Source of the DNA: Lactarius indigo
Taxonomy: Eukaryota; Basidiomycota; Agaricomycetes; Russulales; Russulaceae
Reading direction: 5' to 3'
NCBI GenBank assembly: GCA_025766275.1
Contig: JAFKAC010000005.1
Location: 1,984,001 to 2,048,000, forward strand
Length of the DNA stretch: 64,000 nucleotides
Positions 13,469 to 25,089 of the stretch are shown here, piece by piece. Made by a program: the position numbers and the translations under genes. Every line of letters starts with the position of its first letter. Within the stretch, counting starts at the first letter, position 1. Below the pieces are notes generated by a model. That model had not been told where the DNA came from. It was given only the letters and a program-made list of their open reading frames with translations, and searched no databases.

Positions 13469-15736
13469 ATGGTCCGAAGGAGGAGTTCAAAATATAGGGA
13501 TCTAAAGCGTGGTCCACGTCCAGTCGATAAGAAAGATGCGAGAATAAAACGGTGGAACACGTCGGCAGACATCCCCATGGATGAGGAGGACCTGTGTGCG
13601 CGTTCTTCTCTTCTGAAAGATCGCATTTATCTAAAGATACTTCATCCCCTCACTCAGTTCATGCATCCAAAGACCGTATCCTGTTGGAAGGTGAGGGCGT
13701 TGGTGCAGATGAGGACGAGGGCGAGGAGGACGTTTTCGCGTTGAAGGGAATCCAGTCCTCAGACAGCGATGAGGATGCAGAGGATATATATGAAGAGGAG
13801 GGTCAAGATGACGAAGAAGAAGATCAGCCGCGACCAGAGGTTCGCGCAAGCAGAAAGGGCAAGGCAAAAGCCAGACCACCACCAGAGTCCGAAGAGGAGC
13901 AAGAGGAGGAGGAGGAGGAGGAGGAGGAAGAAAGCTGGGGTCGTAAAAAGTCTGCCTATTATTCTTCTAATGCGGCCGAGCTCGATTCAGAGGACGAAGA
14001 GGCGAACGAATTAGAAGAACAAGAAGCAAGGCGCCTCCAAGTGAAGGCACGCGATGCCATGGCGGATGACGATTTCGGCCTAGCAGACATCGCCCAGGAA
14101 GACGCAGAGGAAGTAGAAGAGTACGTTTTTTTCTTTTTCGGTTTGTCTCTGACAGCTGAGATATATGCAGCCCATTGCTCGAACCTGCCTCGGTAGTCAC
14201 AACGCGGCCTATACCACTTGACAAGAACGCCGCTCTTAGACATATGGAGAAGACCAACCCAGAGACTCTTGCTTTGGCGTATGACTGGGATGACATCGCC
14301 GCCAAGGTCGTTCGCACTCAGGAGAAAATCAAAGAGTGCGTTTAAACCTTGACCGTTACCCTCGCACTTTGACTTGAAGTCCGCAGGCTTTCGTCCACTG
14401 AACCAAATTCCCAAGTCTTGGGGATGGCTCATCTGCACAACCGTACGCTTCCCCACTCCCCCCATATGCAGTTCAAATCGCTTATGCGTATTGTGATAGA
14501 GGCACTTCTCACGTATGCTACGACGCTCGCCTTTTACCTCTATCTTCGGGCAAGCGAACATTACGCACAGCACCCCGATCTCCTCCGCTCTCACCCAATT
14601 TTCTCGCGTCTTCTTCAGCTCAAGCAAGCGCTTGCTTCACTAGAAGAACTGGACTTTCACCTCTCGGAAACTGACTCTGGTATTGGCGACTCTGAAGATG
14701 AGAACGACTCATTTGAGGACGAAGAGGATGCCTCGAATTTATTCAAGCAGTACAGCAACGGTTCTCAGCTTGCATTCTTTGACCTAGCGGAGCTTCTACA
14801 AGAGACAGAGGAAGCTGTGGCGTCTGCCAATGCTCTGAACAAACTCAAAGCCGTCGCACCGCCACTGCCCACCAAAGAACCACCCAAAAAGAAGCGCAAA
14901 ACATCAACTCTCGCCAAACCAGCACCGGTCTTCGACCTCGAGGAGCCAACATATGTGCCATCTAAGCCTCGCGCGCCTGCACGCACCTCTGCCCCTGCAG
15001 GAGAGGATGTATTTGGTGACGCCATGGTGCTAGGTGCCGCTGATGCGGCGGACAAGAAGGCACGCGGGCACACACTGCGGTTCCATACATCCAAGATCGA
15101 GAGTGCTAGTGCACGGAGGAAAGGCGCGCGAACGGCCCTGGGGGGTGACGACGATGTACCTTACCGCGAACGCCGAAAGGAGAAAGAAGCACGTGCGCAG
15201 CGCGAGGCTCGAGCAGGGGGGCATGGCCAGGGGGGCGACGATCTTGACAACGCCCAACCAGAGTCGCTAGCGCGTGTGGTCCACGAAGTGGACACCAATG
15301 GGTATGATGAAGACAGTGCAGAAGAGGACACAAACGGGTATTACTCGCTTGTCCAGAAACGGAAGCGAGAGCAGAAGGAGAGCAAGAAGACGGCGTACGA
15401 AGCTGCCAAGGCCGAGAACAGGTGCTCTATCTTTTTGTTCTACGTTTCCACCAACACCTTCTGACTTTAGTATGCTCGCACAGGGTGGAATTGGACGATG
15501 ACAGTGCGGAAGGGCCGCGCTCGCTAACGCGTGCTATACTCAAGAACCGGGGGTTGACACCTCGGAGGTCAAAGAGCGTTCGCAATCCGAGGGTGAAGAA
15601 GCGTCAGAAGTTCGCAAAGGCGAAGAAGGTACTTGCTTCGCAGAAACCCGTGTTCAAGCCTGGCGCAGGCGACTCTACGTGGTATGGCGGAGAACGATCT
15701 GGAATATCCACTGCTGTGAAGAGCGTGCGGTTCTGA
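13469..15736 (+). CDS. UTP3: UTP3/SAS10, small-subunit processome protein
   Basis: UTP3 (Sas10) is a U3 snoRNP-associated nucleolar protein required for 18S rRNA maturation. Five exons (13469-13595, 13658-14120, 14171-14335, 14387-15421, 15484-15736) give 680 aa. The N-terminus is basic (MVRRRSSKYRDLKRG), followed by long acidic blocks including a run of about 11 Glu near residue 140. The central Sas10/Utp3/C1D region (about 220-390) includes ALAYDWDDIAAKVVRTQEK, YLYLRASEHYAQHP and HPIFSRLLQLKQAL, the hallmark 'HPV..RL...K' motif. The Sas10 C-terminal domain follows SLTRAILKNRGLTPRRSK with NPRVKKRQKFAKAKK and ends with GISTAVKSVRF. It lies directly behind FCF2. Confidence 0.96.
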
Positions 15737-16824
15737 CCGTATTGCATATGTACGGCGTCTGTTGTTTCATATACAACCATGACGTTTAATCTGTGGTACG
15801 CCTTCTCAGATTGAAGAGTCTCTGCGCATCCAGACAGAAGCACGGAACAAGTCTTGCAGAGCCTCCACGGGGGAGAACGTTGACGACCCCATACAGATCG
15901 GTCCAATGTCCACTTTATGATCTTGTCCACGTTCAAATCGCGTTCAATCGCACACTGTGAAACATTGTTAACTACGTAGAATTTCGCCACGAAACATGCG
16001 GTAGACGTGCTACCCATTCGTGATTGTAACTAGCGGTGCCCATGTGGTGTCACAGCCCAACTCCTGGACATACTCGACACGTGATCGTATTATCGATACG
16101 ATAGCTGCGATCGGCTGCCTACATAGACGTAGACCAACGGCCATTTGTATTATGAAGGCAAAGCTGCCGGTATATCGATTCCTCATATACAGGCCGGTCA
16201 CGCGTCGCGAGCCCACTGGCCGCGATCGACTGGACATGCCCGTCCCCTGGACTGGGAGCCTGGGTCACCATCTCCGTGTCATTTACGCTCAACGCATCTT
16301 TCCAAATCGTGTACGATATACTGTTTTCAGGGTTGGGCGGTCAGGGGATCTCATTAATTTGTTGCGTTGCAGAGACACGGCGGCCGGGCTTGCTTCTTGG
16401 GTTGCTTGTTCCGTTTTTCGACGCAAGCCTGCTTAACACCCTGTCACGATCTAACTAAACCTCGCTGCGGCCACCACACCACAGGCAGCAATCCACGACT
16501 TTCTACTCCAAGCAAGGGAGATAACGCGCGCCATTCCCGTACAACCCCTGTTAGCATCGGAACGTAGCCTCGGTGTACCTCTAACGATCGGGTTCCCAGT
16601 TTCTTGTCGTTTCTCTTTGGAAGCAGACGATCTTATGTTCTGACCGCAGCTTCCACAGTGCATCCGCCCCCTCTCTTGGCCAGCGTACTGCCACCAACAC
16701 GCTGCTCACAACAGACGTTCGAATGCTACTTCTCGGCGTTGGTCGCTACATGCCATTCGCATAAATACCAAGCTGCACGACCGCCTTTTAAGACAAAACA
16801 ATCCTCCAATCCACGGCACCTACA
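15737..16824. other. Intergenic region after UTP3
   Basis: No gene recognised in 1.1 kb. It should hold the UTP3 3' end and the promoter of the orphan at 16825. A CATAAATACC sequence about 65 bp before that ATG could be a weak TATA element. Confidence 0.4.
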
Positions 16825-17649
16825 ATGAGTTTTCCTCCTCCCTCGTCGAAAGGCAGTGCATCGTCCCCGTTCCCTCCATACCTGTCTTCACCGGGGCTCC
16901 AACGATCGCGATCGTACGTTTACCAAGACACCCCCTGGAAAAACTTCGGAGATATGCGCTTCGACGACCCCCGGGCTTCCGTGATGCTCCCTAACCAGGA
17001 TCCCCTCGCATTCCACTCCCGGGTCTCCCTGGACCCGTACCAGAATGTCGACCCCTACTTCTCCCGCCCTTCTTTCATCCCACCAGGCAGTTACGGTCAG
17101 CGACCGGACCTCAATGCATCGGGACCTACAATGTACCAAGCCGCCGGCTCTACGGCGGACGCGCATCGACCTGCCTATCACGCATCCCCATACACTTATA
17201 ACGCCCATCCTACGATGTCGTCTGCTGGTCCGTCCGGGTTTGGGGGCGAGCAATCAGCTCAGGCTCTCCTCTGGAGGCCCTACGGCACAGCGCCGCCACA
17301 ACCTGTGATAGCTGCACCTACACCGCCTCCATTGCCTCTGCTTCCTTTCAATTGGGATCCTAGGGCCTCCCATCATTATTCCGCAGCACAGGCTGTACCA
17401 GCACAGACTATAGACGTGGACATGATCGGTTGGCCTCCCGTCGCAGGAGGAGAAACCACGTCGATGCGTGTCCCCGACGCCTATCCGCATCGGCCCCGCC
17501 AAGTCCCCCTCGTCCGCATCGAAGACAGGATGGTGTGGGTCAGAAAGGACGTATTGAAGCTCACGCTGTTCCTGAACTTTTCCCCGAATGCCGACGCAGA
17601 GGCGCATGAACCGTGGGGTCCTGAGTCGCCTCATGCCCCATCCCAGTAA
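16825..17649 (+). CDS. Orphan Pro/Tyr/Ser-rich protein with C-terminal VPL-RIEDR module (copy A)
   Basis: This is a single-exon frame of 274 aa, unusual in this intron-rich window. Residues 1-215 are low-complexity (Pro, Ser, Tyr, Ala) and probably disordered, with no signal peptide or membrane segment. The C-terminal 45 residues are compact: VPLVRIEDRMVWVRKDVLKL, then LFLNFSPNADAEAHEPW. Nearly the same module ends the convergent gene at 19177-19965, so the two are diverged paralogs whose ordered part is this module. I know no named family that matches. The layout (disordered head, charged helix, NADAEAHE tail) suggests a short protein-interaction or transcription-related peptide, but that is speculation. 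A 15-bp tandem duplication lies just after the stop. Confidence 0.7.
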   Translation: MSFPPPSSKGSASSPFPPYLSSPGLQRSRSYVYQDTPWKNFGDMRFDDPRASVMLPNQDPLAFHSRVSLDPYQNVDPYFSRPSFIPPGSYGQRPDLNASGPTMYQAAGSTADAHRPAYHASPYTYNAHPTMSSAGPSGFGGEQSAQALLWRPYGTAPPQPVIAAPTPPPLPLLPFNWDPRASHHYSAAQAVPAQTIDVDMIGWPPVAGGETTSMRVPDAYPHRPRQVPLVRIEDRMVWVRKDVLKLTLFLNFSPNADAEAHEPWGPESPHAPSQ

Positions 17650-17682
17650 CGGGTGAGGCGATACCGAGTACGCCACGCTGCT

Positions 17683-17712
17683 GGTTTTGGCTATGAGAGT
17701 TTTGGCTATGAG
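17683..17712 (+). repeat. 15-bp direct tandem duplication
   Basis: The unit GTTTTGGCTATGAGA occurs twice back to back just downstream of the copy A stop codon. It is probably replication slippage in the 3' UTR. Confidence 0.8.
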
Positions 17713-18949
17713 AGGCCTGGCCTAACACGAGGATTTTATGGCTTATGCGCTCCATCCACATTTTGGTTCTTTCTTTTTTGTAATTCTAGCTGCCGTCGTC
17801 CTGTCCCTTTCTGTCATGTCATCATGTTTCATCTTCCCGTGTGCTGGGCACACGCAGACGTGTAGCCGTGCTGTATGCTTATCTCACGATATGTGCGTCT
17901 TATCACGATAATTACACCCCCTGGTTTCACATACCTATCGTGAACTTTCCCCCAACGGAGAGTGTGTCGCATCGGAACAAGTCCAGATGAGCTCCCAGAT
18001 AGACGCGCATGAGCGGAGAACGAACACGTTGGCACAACTCAATCTATCCTCTTTTCCTTTCGATCGGGCATCGCACGGGAGACCATGTGTCGTGGTCGTG
18101 GGAGACACACGTATTCGCACCAAAGCGCGTCACACACGGAGACGCAAATCACGGAACAGACTCCATCATTAATTCACACCAGCAGATATTGGGTGCCCCT
18201 CTTGCTATCTACAAACTTGAAAGGGAAAGGGGGCACCAGTCCACGTGGGGGTTACAATCCCATGCAAGGGGCGGAGCGGCGTGGCTACTGCGATGACTGC
18301 GACGAGGGCACCGGGCAGGAGAACAGAGCAAGGACGGTAACTAAGGCAAAGCACCCTCCAATTGTCAATCTCACCATACAAAGTGTAGTGACAGAATCAC
18401 CCGTCATATGGCATTGAAGGATCAAACGGCCCTCAGCTGGTCAAAGTGCCGGCTGCCCTCTGCGGGCATAAATTGGTGCACCCAATCAATTCACACGAAA
18501 GAACGGATGCGCCTACAGAATGGAAGCCCAATTCCGATCCGATGTCAGTGCGCAAAGAAGCGCGCATCCTAAGGTACGCACAGGCGCACGCGAGAGAGAC
18601 AGAGAGGGACCGGGTGCAGGTGGACGAGTAGATCAAAGTGACAGAACCTATCGACTTGCAGTTGCACCCGGGGAATTTCCATACATACCACCCACGCGAC
18701 AGCGGCGCAACGGGGGAGGAAAGGAAGGTGGTATCAAAGCGTGGGTGTGTGTGCGTCTGCGTCTCGATTGCGACTCGACAACGCCTTAAAGTAGGCACGA
18801 CCAATCACAGGGATAGAGTGGCGTAAATCGCCACCCGCCAAGCCAACGTTGGACGAGCATCCCACGACAACCCAGCGGGTGGGAACAGATTGTCTTTAGG
18901 CTTCGCGGAAGTGAGATGACACGATCCTTTCTCAATCCTCCTCAAATGG

Positions 18950-19110
18950 CGAATATTTTAAATACGCGAGATGTATTACTTAATATTAATAGTTATGTAG
19001 CTTCCCAGGTACGTAACTATAAATAACCGCCCAATATATGACAAGTGACATATGATAACACCCTAGTACCATTTAAATACGAAAATTAGTTATTTAGCTT
19101 GCAGAGAACC
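18950..19110. other. AT-rich island between convergent genes
   Basis: About 160 bp has runs such as TTAATATTAATAG, AATATTTTAAATA and CCATTTAAATACG in an otherwise GC-moderate region. It could be a transcription-termination zone for both genes, a replication-initiation site, or simply neutral AT-rich DNA. Confidence 0.3.
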
Positions 19111-19176
19111 ACAAAACGAAAGGAACTTCGAGGGTGAGGCGTAACAGCAGACTGGGAATTCCTCGTTCATAAACGT

Positions 19177-19965
19177 TCATCCGCGATGCTCCCACGATTC
19201 GTGCGCCTCAGCATCCGCATTCAGAGACCAGTTGTACCATACCACCATCCTCATCAAATCATGTCGGACCCACTCGATCCTATCATCGATGCGAATGAGC
19301 GGGACCGCTCGCAGATTACAACGACAAAAAGTCGCGACAGGAGCGACTTGCGGCACCGCGCGGGTGGGTGCGTTGGCGGCTGTGGCCACAGCTGGATGCC
19401 AGGAGCGCACAATCGGCGGATGGGCGCCTGCCGGCGACGCGGGAAACGTAACGTGCCCCGAAGGGAATGGTGATGCCGCGGCAGGAGGTATCATCGCCAT
19501 CGGCACGGTGATTGACGTCGAGGGCACAGCCATGCTCTGGCCGCCGCCGTAGGAGGCGGTGCTTGGATGAGGATACCACACCGTGGGACGAGTCTGGAGG
19601 GAATAGGTGCCGTCGAAGGACGATTGGGGAGCAACGGCGGGGTGAATAGTAGGGAATGACCCGAGGCCAGCAGGCTGTTGGGTTCCATATGGGCTCGACC
19701 TGCTGGCGTGCTGAGGTTCGCCAATGTGTGAGTGGACGGATGGCCTCACATTCCGGAAGTCGGTCGGAGGAAAGACCTGAGAGGAATCAATGAGGAAGGG
19801 GTCGGCGGAGAACTCTTCCCCAACCAGAAAGCCATCGGGGAAGGGGACATCCTGTGCGATAATTGCCTCGTAGTCCAGTTCGGGCTGTTGAGGTGCAAGT
19901 GACGGTGACGGGCGAGCACCGTAGGAGGACAAATGGTTATCGGAGGACACAACACTCATCATCAA
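19177..19965 (-). CDS. Orphan Pro/Ser-rich protein with C-terminal VPL-RIDDR module (copy B)
   Basis: This is a single-exon frame of 262 aa starting MMMSVVSSDNHLSSYG (start could be any of the first three Met). The first 200 residues are Pro/Ser/Ala-rich; an acidic patch at about 30-60 (LDYEAIIAQDVPFPDG, then EEFSADPFLID) resembles an activation-domain composition. The C-terminus reads AVPLIRIDDRIEWVRHDLMR, then WYNWSLNADAEAHESWE, matching copy A over about 45 residues with conservative changes. Outside this module the two proteins do not align. The pair is tail to tail, 1.5 kb apart, which fits an old inverted duplication. Function is unknown; no signal peptide or membrane segment. Confidence 0.7.
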   Translation of the reverse strand: MMMSVVSSDNHLSSYGARPSPSLAPQQPELDYEAIIAQDVPFPDGFLVGEEFSADPFLIDSSQVFPPTDFRNVRPSVHSHIGEPQHASRSSPYGTQQPAGLGSFPTIHPAVAPQSSFDGTYSLQTRPTVWYPHPSTASYGGGQSMAVPSTSITVPMAMIPPAAASPFPSGHVTFPASPAGAHPPIVRSWHPAVATAANAPTRAVPQVAPVATFCRCNLRAVPLIRIDDRIEWVRHDLMRMVVWYNWSLNADAEAHESWEHRG

Positions 19966-21283
19966 CGATATCGATGAGACAAGTGGACAAGTGAGGAGGA
20001 ACTGGGACGCGTCGGGGGGAGGTGCAGAAGGTAAGAACAGGAGATAGGGGCGGCTTTAAAACATGATGAGGAAGGGATGGGGTTCTACAATTCGTCGTGG
20101 GGCCTAGTGAGGGTATAAATCCTCTTGTCAGACGAGTAGAGATCAATGTGAATTCATAACAGTACCACGGGGTATTAATGCACGTTAATGGAAGACGGTT
20201 GACGGAATGCGAAGTCATTATCGTCAGAGAGAACGGAAACAACGTGCTCAGTGGGCACATACGTAAAGATCTTGAGGAGAGCCCCTAAACGATGTATTTC
20301 ACAAAGGGTGCTAGCTGCTGCTCGCAAGGCTGCTCGCGTGAAATCGAGGGTGTCAATATACAACGCGCCGAAGACCGGTAGACCCAACTAGACGTTAACT
20401 GGAGGATACACAGTGATCCCGTTCATTCTGGTGGAGGGGGATAGTCAGGAGTGAAATACGAACCGACTGTATTTCACAATCACTGTTCGCCGTGATGGCA
20501 CTTTGGCACTTCGAACTCTAAGCGAGAGCAATGAGGCCTACCCACGCGAAGGGAAATGTACTATGCTCGGAAAATCAGCTCGGCCGCCGCGAAAAGGAGG
20601 GAAAGGGGGCGGAGACGGTTGGTAAGAGGTAGTAGAGGTGTAAGGATGCATGAGGGCAATGTCGTGAGAGATCTCTTGTTTGGGTGTGCAAAGCCGGGCC
20701 GACACGCGCAAGAATAAATTACAGTACGCCGTTTGGATAGAGCGGAAATACTCAGGGAGAATTATTACCCTTTAGGTTGGAGATTTCGATTGAATTGTAT
20801 CTATGCCAGTCAAAGTCTCGAGGAATCACCATGATGTGACCTGCTACTGTAAGGCACCGAGGACGTTTCAAAACTAATACAACCTAAGATCGGCGACCCC
20901 TAAATTCAAGAAAATGTGAAGAATTCGGTGTTTGCTTTTTTTCGCCGGCGGGGCAGGTCGGAAACAGTGACCTTACGACAGTGCAAATGTACTCGTGCCG
21001 AGTCAATCCTCGACACCCTCCTAAGCGACGCAATTTAGCGAGTAGATATGAAGTCCATGCGTGATGCGGGTCCTCTTATCGCTTCGCGAAGGGGCGACAA
21101 AAGCCGATCACGGCCCATGACAGGGATTTTGGGGTGAAGACGGGCTCGCATGGACGTGTGAATTATCGCTTGACAGGCAAGTGAACACAAATGGGCAATG
21201 AGACGGATGTATTAATAAGTTGGGATGATGCGTATGACGACATGAGCGGCCAAAGAAACACCGTATGCAATATAGGATGGATT
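19966..21283. other. Intergenic region
   Basis: No gene recognised. It includes the upstream region of copy B (a TTTAAA on the minus strand near 20053) and the 3' flank of TOM22. Confidence 0.45.
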
Positions 21284-21809
21284 TTAGAAGCCAGGTGGTA
21301 CAAGAGCTTGTTGGCCGCTGCCTTGCTTCTGGGCGTTGGGTGAGGGAGGGTATAAGGAGCTACCAGATACCATCTAAAAAAGAAAGGTGAGAAAAGGAAA
21401 GCCCCCCAAAAAGGATATTTATACGCACCTGTTGCGCACCCTGTTGCTGGGCAAGCATTTCGTTCTCCTGTGCGACGACTTTTGCTTCGTCCTCGAGGAT
21501 GAGGGCGAGAGGAAGCCCAATGAGTAGGGCTGATGTGGTTACTACCCAGATGACATTTCCAGCAATTTTTGTGGTGCGCTTAAAGAACGAAGCGGTTCTT
21601 GACACTTTTGAGACAATGGAGTGACGGGTGGTTGGGGGGACAATGTCCTTGAGTGCGGAGATACGGTCGAGAATAGATTCGTCGACGGGAGAATCGGAAT
21701 CTACGGAAGAAAGAGAGACAGAGGAAGAGGTGCGGGATGACTCAGAAGAGGCATAGGGGGAATTGGCGGCCTGCTGGTCCTTTTCCTCGACAATCTCGAC
21801 CTTGACCAT
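21284..21809 (-). CDS. TOM22: TOM22, mitochondrial import receptor subunit
   Basis: Tom22 is the central receptor and organiser of the TOM translocase in the mitochondrial outer membrane. Two exons (21429-21809, 21284-21373) give 156 aa. The start MVKVEIVEEKDQQ matches fungal Tom22 better than the in-frame ATG seven codons upstream. The cytosolic part is acidic and Ser-rich, followed by the signature DRISALKDIVPPTTRHSI, SKVSRTASFFKRTTKIAG, and a single tail-proximal membrane helix VIWVVTTSALLIGLPLALIL with its conserved Pro. The intermembrane-space tail (EDEAKVVAQENEML, QQQGAQQ) is acidic as expected. The second exon encodes only the last 29 residues. Divergent from the Zn2Cys6 gene. Confidence 0.95.
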
Positions 21810-22076
21810 GGCGATGGGTGTTGGCAACAAGTTGGTGTATACACATATTTGTAGACGGACGGTGAAAGCCGAAAGGCCGAGGTGCCGAGGGGGGTGATGT
21901 TAGGGTGACGTAAGCAGATGATGATGTGAGGCGAGCGGGACCGAGAGTGTCGCAAAGGTACAGTAAAGAAGGGTCACTCGGACTCGGACTCGCAATCATG
22001 AATGGCCATCATCGTTCTCTCTCTCAACAACCAGGTCCGTATAAATTCTCCGTTGCCCAGTTGCCTCACACTTACA
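21810..22076. promoter_or_regulatory. Divergent promoter of TOM22 and the Zn2Cys6 factor
   Basis: 267 bp separates the start codons. TATAAAT at 22040-22046 lies 31 bp before the Zn2Cys6 ATG. No TATA is obvious for TOM22. Confidence 0.5.
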
Positions 22077-25000
22077 ATGGTTGCCCCTTCAGCCATTTCG
22101 TTGCCCTCGCCTTCCGTTCAGAACCAGATTCATGAACTCGCTAAAACTCTCCCTCCCCCGAGAAAGCAAAATATTGCTTGCGATGCATGTAGGTATGCCC
22201 ATCTCTCTTCGCTACTTCATGTCCCCCTTTCACCGCTGATCACCTCGTCGCGCACGCGCGCACCGCACCCGACAGGCAGAGAAAAGTCAAATGCCACCAG
22301 GTGCCTGGACAGCCGAAGGTATAGACTTCTCCCTCTTTCCCATTCGATTTCACCGACGATTCCTCTCCCAGTGTCAAGTATGATGCCACGCCTCTCCTCG
22401 CAACCAACCCGTACTCACACACTGTACAATTAGCACTGTATAGTGAAAAATTACCCTTGCACGTTCGTTTTTTCTCCGCTCTTCCCACTCCCGTCGCCAA
22501 GTCAACCTACCCTCTATCAGACATCACGCACAACAGGCTACTAGCGAGAGGAAACGCATCTCGACTGTCAATCGGCGTCCTCGCGCATATACGACTGCAA
22601 GTCCTCAACAAAGGTCCGTGCTGTTATACATCATGTTTTATCGCACCTCTGTCCATTGTGTGGCTAATTTTATTCCTGTCTGCTTCGAAACAACTTCTAC
22701 TCCTTCAGCCAGCCCCCTCCCGAGAGGCCGTTCGTATTTCCAAATTTGACCTTGACATTAGTCTGACTCGACCCCAAGGGCGTACATTTCATCTCCCCCC
22801 GCTCCCAGTCCTCAATCGACAACATTCCGCCATCACCAGGCCACATTCGGCCCTCCAGTGAGACGCAATACAAATTTCACAGACCTACTTGCGTATCTCC
22901 TTTCCCCTCCTGATGAAATAAAGTAAGCCGTCGGGTACCGGAGGCAACCCCCTGCATGCTCACCGTTTTCCTTTAGCGGTCTGGACGGGTCCCCACTGCC
23001 TCCGTATCGTCTAAATCCGTGGAAGGATTGGGGTGAACTTGGGTATAAACTCGAGGACGAACATTTTCGCATAGAGTGTGTATATTCCGCGCGCCTCTTC
23101 CTCTGCGCAGGGCGCGCCCCTCCGTCTTCTCCCTGTCCCGGCCGGAAAACTCACCCACGTTCCACGTGCCACCCTTTCTCAGATTCGCACTAGACCTTGT
23201 GGAGGTTTACTTCCAGGTGGTGCACGCGCGCTTACCCTTCCTCAACCCAACGCATTTCCGCGCGCGACTAAACGTAAATGTACCTCAGTATGCATCCATC
23301 TACGCGAACAATCCTTCCGCCTCTACTTCAAATGCTGATGAGTCATTGCACCCGGCGCTTATGGCGACTGTCATCGCCTGGGGGGCCAAGTTCTCCGAGC
23401 ACCCACTCCTCGTTGCGGACCGGCTCAACTCGACAACGCGCCAGAGCAGTCTCGCAAAGACCCTTATCATACGCGCGCGGGAGGTTGCTGAAGCTCTCAA
23501 GGTGCACCGCGTGCCCGCGGCAGAACATGTCGTAATCGCGCTTCTAATTGAACCACTGCAGAGCCGTGCGTTTCCCTCCGTTCCTTCTTTTCTGGCGCTC
23601 CGCGTGGCAGCAGCCGTGTTGACTAGTTCTCCTTCCCTTCGGGTTGCTAGAGATACCAGATGACTCGAGTGGTGAGTGCGAAAGCCTGGGCCCAGGCGTC
23701 GCACTGATCCGTCTATCCACCTAGGTTTTCGCGGTTTTTGGCTTACATCCGCTATCCGGCAGCTATTTGACCTTCAGGTGCGTGACAAAGTTTTGCCTTG
23801 TCCGAGGGTCGTTTTAAACTGGGATACCACGGGCAGATTAACCACAAGTCCGTTATATCGAATATTCAGGACCCCGAGGCGCGCGGGACAATGATATTTG
23901 CGTGGTGGATGGCCTGTCTATCCGATGCATACGCTTCTGCCTACTATCGTCGCAAACCGCAAGTTGAAGAGGACGATTATGACGTTGACTTTTATATTGT
24001 CGACCCCGTAACTGTCGACCCAGATGGCCAATCCAAGCCGGGTCCGCGAGAACAACTGGAGGTGAGCTTTCTTTCCATTTGCGCACCTTTTTCCAACTTT
24101 TTTTCTTCGCAGTTCCTGGTATGCTCTTCCGAGTTCTGACATGTGTAAGGTGTAACGCTAAAATATGTAGGGCTACTATCGCGCAGCACATGCACTCGCG
24201 CGTATATCGCGGCACATGTCCAAAAACCTTTGGATCCCAACAACCGACTCCGACGGTGTGCCCGTCGAGGTTCTCCGCGGGATCATGCAGCAACTGAATG
24301 AGTGGCGGGCTCAATACCTCCCCCACGTTGGCGTGCCAACGGACTTTGATGCAGAGTGGGACTTCGTATCTGCCGTATCGGCTTGCGCGAGTGACGCGAC
24401 GTACCACATCATGTGGATCATCCTGTTCAACGCGCTGGATGACCACGGTATCCGCGAGAGCTTGGGCTCTCCGCACAGCGCTGGTACGAGTAATGGTGCG
24501 AGCCCCGCGCTTGCTGTGAGCAGCGGGGTGCAACAACAACAGATCAAAGAACTCAAATCAAAAGTGCTGGAAGAGGCACTACACGGTGCTTTGCGCATCG
24601 CCGGCCTGGTGCGTAGCAGTTGCCCTTCTTCAGATCCCATCTCATATGTCTATCTAATCGTTTTGTTTTGTATGTACTTCGCAGGCGGGCGTGCTGACGA
24701 AGAATGGTTATTTACGACTCGATCCGGCGGCGATGCACGTATCGTGCAACTATGCCGGCATCCTGCTCGCGCGCTTCGGCCGGCCGGAGGTACAGAACTG
24801 CATTGAGGGCCTCGAGCAGTATTCGTACTCGTACGAAGAAGCCGCCGATCAGGCGCAAGAGCTCCGCCGCCTGTTCGCGCTCGCCCGCGCGGGACAGACG
24901 GACTTTGCGCACATGTCTGGTGCCGTCGCGCGCCAGCAACAAAACCCGCAGCACCAGCACCAGACGACGCCGCCGCTGCTGCGGCGGGAGGCGGCGGGGG

Positions 25001-25089
25001 CATCAACGTCGTTGCCGCAGCAACCTTCACACTCGCATACGTCTACCGGGCTCGGGGACGGCATGTACGTTGACTCTCGACCGTTCTGA
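22077..25089 (+). CDS. Zn2Cys6 fungal transcription factor with fungal-specific TF domain
   Basis: This is a nuclear DNA-binding regulator. The binuclear zinc cluster is assembled over exons 22077-22192, 22276-22318, 22372-22377 and 22434-22466: ACDACRQRKVKCHQVPGQPK, CQHC, then IVKNYPC, giving the spacing CX2CX6CX8CX2CX6C. Exon 3 is only 6 nt and supplies one of the zinc-binding Cys codons. A basic linker (TSERKR, exon 22537-22613) follows. Later exons encode LLAYLLSPPDE, NPWKDWGEL, and the middle-homology domain (FALDLVEVYFQVVHARLPFL, then PLQSQIPDDSSGFRGFWLT, MIFAWWMACLSDAYASAYYR, GYYRAAHALARISRHMSK). The C-terminus is Gln/His/Ser-rich. Junctions at about 22613-22850 were not resolved. The target genes are unknown; general layout resembles xylanolytic-activator-like basidiomycete factors. 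Confidence 0.88.

Larger units (their letters stand above)
17650..19176. other. Intergenic region between convergent orphan genes
   Basis: It holds the 3' ends of both orphan genes. A 15-bp unit, GTTTTGGCTATGAGA, is tandemly duplicated at 17683-17712. From about 18950 to 19110 the sequence is markedly AT-rich compared with its surroundings. No convincing gene is seen, although short plus-strand frames occur at 18000-18830. Confidence 0.45.
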
